Of a stretch of DNA of 32,065 nucleotides, positions 26,589 through 32,065 are shown in pieces. The notes beneath the pieces were generated by a model. It made no database searches and was not told the DNA's origin. It saw only the letters and a list, made by a program, of their open reading frames with translations. How positions within the stretch are numbered: the stretch's first letter is position 1; every line of letters begins with the position of its first letter. Source of the stretch: Cyanothece sp. BG0011 (lineage in GTDB: Bacteria; Cyanobacteriota; Cyanobacteriia; Cyanobacteriales; Microcystaceae); NCBI RefSeq assembly GCF_003013815.1, contig NZ_PRLH01000015.1, positions 1-32,065 on the forward strand. The letters run 5' to 3'. A program made the translations under genes and the position numbers.

Positions 26589-26749
26589 ACCCAACCCCTG
26601 AATTCCGTACAAACCGTAGTGGAAACTAACTAAAAACTTATGCTAATATAAGTCACAATAATAAGCAGTTTGAAAAGCCACTATAAAGAAATCTAGCTGC
26701 ACTTTCTAAACGTTTAATCCATAGTTAACTTACCAACAAAAACGACCTT
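26589..26749 (+). promoter_or_regulatory. rimO-crhR intergenic region
   Basis: The 161-base spacer between rimO and crhR lacks a terminator, so read-through is likely. It contains TAGTGG and CCACTA half-sites able to pair. In Synechocystis this spacer is where the joint transcript is cut, separating crhR from rimO. I see no strong ribosome binding site before crhR. Confidence 0.4.
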
Positions 26750-28186
26750 ATGACCATTTCTTTCGAGAACCTAGGACTATCCGAAGCCCGCATTAACCAG
26801 TTACAAACCCTCGGATTTGAAAGTCCTACCGAAATTCAAGAAAAAGCAATCCCCTTACTATTAGAAGGGCATGATGTCCTAGGACAATCTCAAACAGGAA
26901 CAGGAAAAACGGCAGCCTATTCCTTACCAATCCTTGAACAAATTGATACCAAAAATCCTAATGTTCAAGCCTTAATTTTGACCCCAACTAGAGAACTTGC
27001 TCAACAAGTTGCAGAAGCGTTAAAAGACTTTTCAACAGAACGTCGCCTCTATATTTTGACGGTTTATGGAGGTCAATCTATCGAACGACAAATCCGTAGT
27101 TTAGAACGGGGAGTACAAATTGTTGTCGGAACCCCTGGACGAGTTATCGACTTACTAGAACGGAAAAAATTAGTCATAGATTCTTTACGTTGGGCAGTCC
27201 TTGATGAAGCCGATGAAATGTTAAGTATGGGTTTCATTGATGATGTCAAAACTATTCTGAGAAAAACCCCCGAATCCCGAAATACTGCTTGTTTTTCAGC
27301 GACGATGCCTAGAGAAATAAGAGACTTAGTTAATCAGTTCCTCAAGTCTCCTGTTACCGTATCCGTCGAACGGACTCAAGCTGCTCCCACACGCATTGAT
27401 CAGCATCTCTATATGGTTCCGAGAGGATGGTCAAAACGCAAAGCCCTACAACCTATTTTAGAAATTGAAGATCCTGAGTCAGCCATTATCTTTGTTCGTA
27501 CCAAACAAACTGCCTCGGACTTGACCAGCAAACTTCAAGAAATTGGTCATAGCGTGGATGAATATCATGGGAACCTTTCTCAGTCCCAACGAGAACGATT
27601 AGTCCATCGCTTCCGAGACGGGAAAATTAAATTAGTAGTGGCCACTGATATTGCTGCACGGGGCTTAGACGTGGAAAATTTAAGCCACGTTATTAATTAC
27701 GACCTACCCGATAATAGTGAAACCTATATTCATCGTATTGGTCGTACTGGAAGAGCAGGGAAAACAGGAACTGCTATTTCTTTAGTAGAACCTATTGATC
27801 GCCGTATGGTACGACAAATTGAAAAGAGACTGCGACAAAAGCTAGAAACTTGTAAGCTACCTAGTCGTTCTCAGGTTGAGGCGAAACGCCTAGAAAAACT
27901 GCAAAATGAAATTAAAGAATCCTTAGCAGGAGAGCGAATGGCCTCGTTTTTACCCTTAGTACGGGAATTAAGCGACGAATACGATCCTCAGGCGATCGCG
28001 GCTGCGGCTCTACAAATGATTTATGACCAAGACTGTCCTGACTGGATGAAGAAAGATTGGGAAGTACCCGAATCAACTGTGCCTAAGCCTGTCATTAAGG
28101 GTAAGGGTAAATATAATTCTAACAAGCGCAATAATAACTCTAACCGAGGAAATCGTAAAATTGTGAGCCATCAACCAGGTCGTTAG
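26750..28186 (+). CDS. crhR: DEAD-box RNA helicase CrhR
   Basis: A 478-residue DEAD-box RNA helicase. Visible motifs are the Q motif region (FENLGLSEARINQLQTLGFE, TEIQ), Walker A SQTGTGKT (47-54), PTRELA, GTPGR, DEAD at 152-155, SAT at 183-185, and HRIGRTGRAG near 330. The C-terminus is basic and Asn/Arg-rich (KGKGKYNSNKRNN). Synechocystis CrhR is induced by cold and by redox changes, rearranges RNA, and regulates its own operon. The rimO-crhR order and the C-terminal region (SLAGERMASFLPLVRELSDE) support orthology. It is the last gene of its unit, ended by a strong terminator. Confidence 0.93.
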   Translation: MTISFENLGLSEARINQLQTLGFESPTEIQEKAIPLLLEGHDVLGQSQTGTGKTAAYSLPILEQIDTKNPNVQALILTPTRELAQQVAEALKDFSTERRLYILTVYGGQSIERQIRSLERGVQIVVGTPGRVIDLLERKKLVIDSLRWAVLDEADEMLSMGFIDDVKTILRKTPESRNTACFSATMPREIRDLVNQFLKSPVTVSVERTQAAPTRIDQHLYMVPRGWSKRKALQPILEIEDPESAIIFVRTKQTASDLTSKLQEIGHSVDEYHGNLSQSQRERLVHRFRDGKIKLVVATDIAARGLDVENLSHVINYDLPDNSETYIHRIGRTGRAGKTGTAISLVEPIDRRMVRQIEKRLRQKLETCKLPSRSQVEAKRLEKLQNEIKESLAGERMASFLPLVRELSDEYDPQAIAAAALQMIYDQDCPDWMKKDWEVPESTVPKPVIKGKGKYNSNKRNNNSNRGNRKIVSHQPGR

Positions 28187-28211
28187 AAACTAAAATAAAT
28201 TTAATGTTTAT

Positions 28212-28243
28212 AGCTCTTGTCTCATTGACAAGAGCTTTTTTTT
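28212..28243 (+). terminator. Rho-independent terminator after crhR
   Basis: A perfect 10-bp stem AGCTCTTGTC (28212-28221) / GACAAGAGCT (28227-28236) with loop TCATT is followed by an uninterrupted T8 run to 28243. It begins 26 bases after the crhR stop. Confidence 0.93.
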
Positions 28244-28439
28244 ATATATTTCAAACAATTTAATTATTTGTTATTTTTATATTAAAGATTTTTAAGAAAA
28301 ATTGAGTTTTAAAACCTAATGTTTTTATGGCTTTAGAGAAGTTAGAAAAGCTTATTTTTTGAAATAGATAAATTAAATAGACTGGTAATAGAAGGGATTA
28401 CTTATTGCTTCAAGAAATTATTTGGAAGTTTTTACCATT

Positions 28440-29036
28440 ATGAAAAAATTGATACAGTCCTTGTCAATTGGAACAGCAGGATTGACCATTGCTATGGCTA
28501 TAGGAAGTAAACCGGCTAATGCTTTAACCTTTGAATTTTCTCAATTAGGATGGTTGCCAGGTGGCGGAGAAGTAACAGGAACATTTACAGGAGAAGATAA
28601 AAATGGGGACAATATGATTATATTTGACCCCGATCCTGCCTTTAATGAAGTGTCTGCTTATGAAATGAACTTTTCAGGAAACTCCACTTTCGCTGATTTT
28701 ACTCATACCTTAGACAATATAGATTTAAACGTGTTTTTCCTTGAGTATGGACTAGGAGATTCTTCTATATTTATTGCTTCTATTGGTGATCGTCTACCTG
28801 ATAATACTTCTAATAATAATATTGTTAATGGTAGGATTTCCAATTACGATACTGACGGGTTGGATAATATGTCTATCATAACTCAAGATGGTCAACCCAA
28901 TCCCATTGAAACCAGTGAGGCAGTTGATGTTACCCCTAGAGAGGTTCCTGAACCTACATCCTGGATAGGATTAATACTGGTTGGCTTAAGTGGATATTTT
29001 CAGAGAAAGATCAACACAAATCGGAGTTCAGAGTGA
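28440..29036 (+). CDS. PEP-CTERM sorted surface protein
   Basis: A 198-residue exported protein. The ATG at 28440 begins a clean signal peptide (MKKLIQSLSIGTAGLTIAMA, cleavage likely after PANA) and is preceded by GGAAG. A TTG 18 bases upstream is possible but less likely. The mature part is acidic, rich in Asn and Asp (GEDKNGDNMIIFDPD). The C-terminus is a complete PEP-CTERM signal: VPEPTS at 169-174, a hydrophobic helix (WIGLILVGLSGYF), then a basic end (QRK). Such proteins are processed by exosortase and tend to co-occur with exopolysaccharide production. The biochemical role is unknown. Confidence 0.88.
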   Translation: MKKLIQSLSIGTAGLTIAMAIGSKPANALTFEFSQLGWLPGGGEVTGTFTGEDKNGDNMIIFDPDPAFNEVSAYEMNFSGNSTFADFTHTLDNIDLNVFFLEYGLGDSSIFIASIGDRLPDNTSNNNIVNGRISNYDTDGLDNMSIITQDGQPNPIETSEAVDVTPREVPEPTSWIGLILVGLSGYFQRKINTNRSSE

Positions 29037-29120
29037 TTATTTTTACAACGAGATCGTCAGGGTTTAAGACTTGTAGGTTTTCTAAGTTATCTCTCAATTT
29101 CCTAATAAGGTTTTTTGATT

Positions 29121-29165
29121 AAAAAAACAACCCACACTGATTTTCAAAGATTTCCAGTGTGGGTT
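29121..29165 (-). terminator. Terminator of the minus-strand exported protein gene
   Basis: AACCCACACTG (29129-29139) is inverted at 29155-29165 (CAGTGTGGGTT), an 11-bp perfect stem. On the minus strand the hairpin is followed by a T7 run (29121-29127), 36 bases beyond the stop of the gene at 29201. There is no T run on the plus strand after the stem, so it serves mainly the minus strand. Confidence 0.85.
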
Positions 29166-29200
29166 AATGAACAACCAAATAACTGTTGTTGTTGTTAACT

Positions 29201-29875
29201 TTAGAAAATTTTGTGAGGACTGAGAAAAACCAATCCAGCAATAATCAATAAAGCGGTGGTTAAGCTATTTTCAGGGACACTCTGTGGATCTTGTTCTACT
29301 GGTACAAATTTAGCCTTCTCAGCACTATAACCATTAAATTGAGAACCAGAAGGGGTAATTGAGTCAGACGAGGTAGGTTCACCTAAGTTAAAATTAATGA
29401 AATACGTATTATTTGTTAAAGCTTGATTTAATTTTTGCTCATTAGGGAGGTTAGAAACTGGTAAACTAGAGGCAATTACATCAGAATCAAAGTTTTCGCT
29501 TTTAATTTCAAATCCGTATTTTCTTGTTTGGGTTGCTCTGGTTCGATTGTAGGCAAAAATATCTAACTGGCCGGTACTAACATTAAAATCGAAGCTATCA
29601 AAGTCCGCATTTTTAGCAAAGTTGAGATCATAGCTCATGTCATCATAATTCGTTAGAGAAAAACTGGTTAAGGAGTTAAAACCTTCTAACTTATTATTGG
29701 TTACTATGCTATCATCCCAAGTAAATGCGATTCTACCTATTTTATTTCCGTTAGCATTGATTATCTCTCGATTAAGTGATCCTGCTTGAACGGGGTTAAG
29801 GGGAGCAAAACTAAAAATTGCACCCATACCAATACTTACACCTAGAAATCCTAGGGAGGTTGATTTCATATTCAT
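29201..29875 (-). CDS. Exported protein with variant PEP-CTERM-like C-terminus (PEN)
   Basis: A 224-residue protein with a signal peptide (residues 1-31: STSLGFLGVSIGMGAIFSFA, cleavage probably after VQA). The mature domain is rich in Asn, Asp and Phe (NFAKNADFDSFDFNV). The C-terminus reads VPENSLTTALLIIAGLVFLSP then HKIF. It keeps the order motif, hydrophobic helix and basic tail, but PEP is replaced by PEN. A similar cyanobacterial protein usually has PEP there. Start is the first of two close ATGs. It converges with the neighbouring PEP-CTERM gene, although the two show no obvious sequence similarity. Confidence 0.75.
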   Translation of the reverse strand: MNMKSTSLGFLGVSIGMGAIFSFAPLNPVQAGSLNREIINANGNKIGRIAFTWDDSIVTNNKLEGFNSLTSFSLTNYDDMSYDLNFAKNADFDSFDFNVSTGQLDIFAYNRTRATQTRKYGFEIKSENFDSDVIASSLPVSNLPNEQKLNQALTNNTYFINFNLGEPTSSDSITPSGSQFNGYSAEKAKFVPVEQDPQSVPENSLTTALLIIAGLVFLSPHKIF

Positions 29876-30220
29876 ATTTGGTTTCTCTTAAATAATTAGT
29901 TTAGATTCTATATTTAGAATAATTTTTACCTTACCCTCCCTCAAGGATTAAAATCACAATTGGCCGATGATTTTGATCATCGACAATGGAAAATAAATAT
30001 GTTAAGAATTCCTATTAATCGAGTTTGAGACGTATTTCAGCCTAATTTTTAATGAATTTTTTTTCAAGGATTAATCTCACTGTCGATGTGTGATTGGTGT
30101 TATGGATAAAAACTTGCTTTGTTTGCATAAACCCGTTAAAATAGCGATCAATTTTTGTGAAGGTTATAATATACCCTGCAAAGGAATAGCCTAAAGCAAA
30201 GCTACCTAAGGAGGCGCGTC
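29876..30220. promoter_or_regulatory. Divergent promoter region with palindrome, before the acyl-CoA dehydrogenase gene
   Basis: These 345 bases separate divergent genes. A palindrome at 29959-29987 reads ATTG-gc-CGATGAT-tttg-ATCATCG-a-CAAT, with an outer 4-bp and inner 7-bp arm. It lies 84 bases before the minus-strand gene start. The plus-strand promoter is listed separately. No gene is visible in this stretch. Confidence 0.55.
30114..30142 (+). promoter_or_regulatory. Sigma-70-type promoter of the acyl-CoA dehydrogenase gene
   Basis: TTGCTT (30114-30119) and TAAAAT (30137-30142) are spaced by 17 bases, close to consensus. Transcription would begin near 30149, leaving a leader of about 70 bases. 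The unusually complete ribosome binding site AAGGAGG lies at 30208-30214, six bases before the ATG. Confidence 0.65.
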
Positions 30221-32029
30221 ATGCACCAACTCAAGCAATATTGGGTTGCTGAAAGACTTGACAAAGACTTAGGAGATCCGTGGACTCCTGAGAACGTAAT
30301 GTCGTTTAAGCAGGTCGTTGAGATCGACGAGAAAGAGGAATTTCCTCACTCAGAGATCGAATGGCTTTACAACTGGAAACTGCAACATTACTATGTTCCG
30401 GCGGAGTGTGGTGGGGAATTTACCTCGTTTGAGGAATTTTTAGCATTTGTTCGTGTGTTATGTCGTCGAGATCAAACCATAGGGATCGCATTTACCACCC
30501 TATTCTGGTCTTTCATCACGTGGATGGCAGGAACCGATGAACAAAAGCAACAGTTAGCCCAATACATCAAGAACGAAAACGGGGCGATGTGTTTAGGCTA
30601 TTCTGAACGAGAACATGGGAGTGATCTCGTTGGCGGTGATTTAACGGCAAAAAAAGTCCCAGGAGGATACATTCTCAATGGAGAAAAATGGCCCATTAAC
30701 CGCGCTACTATTTCAGGAATATCTTATATTTTGGCCAAAACTGATCCAGAAGGGGGACCAAAATGCTTAACCCTGTTCATGGTAGATAAATCTCAATTAA
30801 ACCCTGATCATTATTACAATTTACCAAAAATTTTAACCCACGGTATCCGCGCATCGGATATGAGTGGGATCGGCTTTAAAGATTGTTTTGTTCCTGACTC
30901 AATGCGGATTAAAGAGGAAGGAGATGGCTTAGAATTTGCTTTAAAAGGCTTTCAAGTTACCCGTACCTTCTGCGCTGCTTTTTCGTTGGGTGCGGCAGAT
31001 ACTGCTTTAAGAACAACCTTAAATTTTGCCACGAAACGGGTGGTTTATGGGAAGAAGGTCATTGATATTCCCCAACCCCGTAAAGTGCTGGTGGATGCTT
31101 TCTTAGATATCTTAATCTGTGATTGCGAAACCATTGGGGCAGCTAGAGGATTTCATATTATCCCCGGACAGTTTAGCGTTTGGTCTGCGGTGACTAAATA
31201 TTTCGTCACCACCCAAATCGAAACCATGATCAACAGTGTTTATACTGTACTCGGATCACGGTTCTATATGCGCGAAGAACATGACTGGGGTATCTTCCAG
31301 AAGGTACTACGGGATAATTCCATCATCAGTATGTTTGATGGCAGTACCGTGGTTAATTTACACGCATTGATGCTTCAGTTTAGACAATTAACCAAACAAC
31401 GGGCCCGTCGTAAACCAGGAGCGATCGCCGATTTACAAAAACGCTTAGAAGCTATCTTTTCTTTAGAACAACCCTTACCAAGCTTTAAGGGAGAGAAACT
31501 CGAATTATTTGGTCGCGGGGCCGATGATCCCTTACAAGGGTTAGAAATCGCTCTACAACAGCTAGAAGCGTTTAAAGAAACCACAGATATAGATGAGGAA
31601 GTGTTAGAAAAGCTGATGGTTTTGGGTAATTTAGTCTTAGAGGAATTAAACGCCCACGATGAGTTAATTGCTAACTCAAAGTTTGAATATGGCCATGATC
31701 AATCCCCAGAATTGTTTGAAGTTGCCAAAACCTACTGTACCCTTCATGCTGCGGCCTGTTGTTTACAGATGTGGTTATACAATCGAACAATTTTAGGGGA
31801 CTTTTTTGCTCAAGGAGAATGGTTAGTTTTAAGCTTACACAGACTCTTAAGAACAATTCGACCCTTACCTTATAGCATTTCTGATGTGTATGTGGAAAAT
31901 ACCGCCCAAGAACTGCTAAAACTTTATAAAGAAGATAAACTGTTTTCAATCGTTCCTTTTCAATTAGCTCATTCACCGATAAACGAGGATCGCTCTTATG
32001 CAACTTCAAAGCTCCAGCTACAAGCTTGA
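30221..32029 (+). CDS. Acyl-CoA dehydrogenase family protein with C-terminal extension
   Basis: A 602-residue flavoenzyme of the acyl-CoA dehydrogenase family. Visible features are the N-terminal helical domain (YVPAECGGEFTSFEEFLAF), the FAD-binding middle domain (MCLGYSEREHGSDLVGGDL, YILNGEKWPINRA), and the C-terminal helical domain (FAFQ-like TLNFATKRVVYGKKVID and MINSVYTVLGSRFYMRE). The last 180 residues form an extension beyond the usual 380-430-residue enzymes. Cyanobacteria usually lack classical beta-oxidation, so such proteins are often part of biosynthesis of unusual lipids or polyketides, acting on a carrier-bound acyl chain. A strong promoter and AAGGAGG precede it; the next gene overlaps its end, so an operon is likely. 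Substrate unknown. Confidence 0.87.
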   Translation: MHQLKQYWVAERLDKDLGDPWTPENVMSFKQVVEIDEKEEFPHSEIEWLYNWKLQHYYVPAECGGEFTSFEEFLAFVRVLCRRDQTIGIAFTTLFWSFITWMAGTDEQKQQLAQYIKNENGAMCLGYSEREHGSDLVGGDLTAKKVPGGYILNGEKWPINRATISGISYILAKTDPEGGPKCLTLFMVDKSQLNPDHYYNLPKILTHGIRASDMSGIGFKDCFVPDSMRIKEEGDGLEFALKGFQVTRTFCAAFSLGAADTALRTTLNFATKRVVYGKKVIDIPQPRKVLVDAFLDILICDCETIGAARGFHIIPGQFSVWSAVTKYFVTTQIETMINSVYTVLGSRFYMREEHDWGIFQKVLRDNSIISMFDGSTVVNLHALMLQFRQLTKQRARRKPGAIADLQKRLEAIFSLEQPLPSFKGEKLELFGRGADDPLQGLEIALQQLEAFKETTDIDEEVLEKLMVLGNLVLEELNAHDELIANSKFEYGHDQSPELFEVAKTYCTLHAAACCLQMWLYNRTILGDFFAQGEWLVLSLHRLLRTIRPLPYSISDVYVENTAQELLKLYKEDKLFSIVPFQLAHSPINEDRSYATSKLQLQA

Positions 32030-32065
32030 TGACCAAGCAGCAGCAACTATCACCCCAGTCGAAAC
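31998..32065 (+). CDS. Start of next gene, overlapping the dehydrogenase end (partial)
   Basis: An ATG at 31998, with GAGG nine bases before it, opens a frame to the right edge (MQLQSSSYKLDDQ, then AAATITPVET). It overlaps the dehydrogenase gene by 32 bases. An alternative start is the ATG at 32029, which overlaps the dehydrogenase stop as TGATG and reads MTKQQQLSPQSK. I favour the first because it has a ribosome binding site. Too short for a functional call. Confidence 0.45.
   Translation, partial: MQLQSSSYKLDDQAAATITPVE

Noticed and set aside
28422-28439. TTG start for the PEP-CTERM gene
   Set aside because: The ATG at 28440 begins a clean signal peptide and has GGAAG upstream; the extra residues add nothing.
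30165-30170. TATAAT as the -10 box of the dehydrogenase gene
   Set aside because: No suitable -35 element at the right distance; the TTGCTT/TAAAAT pair just upstream is better spaced.
1-32065. CRISPR arrays, tRNA, rRNA or complete insertion sequences
   Set aside because: I looked for spaced repeats, tRNA arm motifs and transposase signatures and found none I could support.

Overview
The window looks like chromosome of a low-GC unicellular cyanobacterium of the Crocosphaera/Cyanothece type. The evidence is a psbN gene, a clpP-clpX pair, a rimO-crhR pair, PEP-CTERM proteins, a lumenal-type pentapeptide protein, a DUF29 protein, and about fourteen copies of the HIP1 octamer GCGATCGC. The genus is inferred from gene style; no rRNA or other marker is present.

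Positions 1-8300 form a cell-surface or exopolysaccharide region. A G8-domain protein runs off the left edge on the minus strand. A plus-strand cluster follows: a Wzx-like flippase broken at an A8 tract, a UDP-glucuronate 4-epimerase-like enzyme, a PAPS-dependent sulfotransferase, a 2-oxoglutarate/Fe(II) oxygenase and a Wzy-like O-antigen polymerase. It suggests synthesis, sulfation, polymerisation and export of an acidic polysaccharide. Its right end is decaying: there is a stub of a second sulfotransferase with a Trp-to-stop change, and a third, antisense sulfotransferase that lost its middle and its frame. An exported pentapeptide-repeat gene lies between these two remnants.

Positions 8300-14500 are mixed: a YraN-family nuclease-fold protein, a membrane-anchored class A beta-lactamase-like serine hydrolase, three small proteins (two with ribbon-helix-helix character), an FAD-dependent oxidoreductase with a secretion-type N-terminus, and a DUF29 protein. 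The spaces between the small genes hold two foldback structures (10483-10622 and 11047-11153). A GTAGGGTGGGC-type repeat follows the oxidoreductase.

Positions 14500-20875 (minus strand) carry the best candidate for an unusual system. It is a tightly coupled four-gene operon: a phospholipase-D nuclease/superfamily 2 helicase fusion resembling restriction enzymes linked to DNA phosphorothioation, a 64-residue protein overlapping both neighbours, an SMC/DndD-like ATPase with a Cys-x-Cys centre, and a 159-residue protein I do not recognise. No modification gene is visible in the window. An XPB-like helicase gene lies upstream in the same direction.

Positions 21200-28250 are conserved housekeeping genes: psbN (a 43-residue gene with its own terminator and a perfect dyad in its leader), aroB, clpP-clpX, and rimO-crhR with a folded leader and a clear terminator after crhR. 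Positions 28250-32065 carry two exported surface proteins (one PEP-CTERM, one with a variant PEN motif) and a 602-residue acyl-CoA dehydrogenase-like gene with a strong promoter and ribosome binding site. A further gene begins at the right edge.
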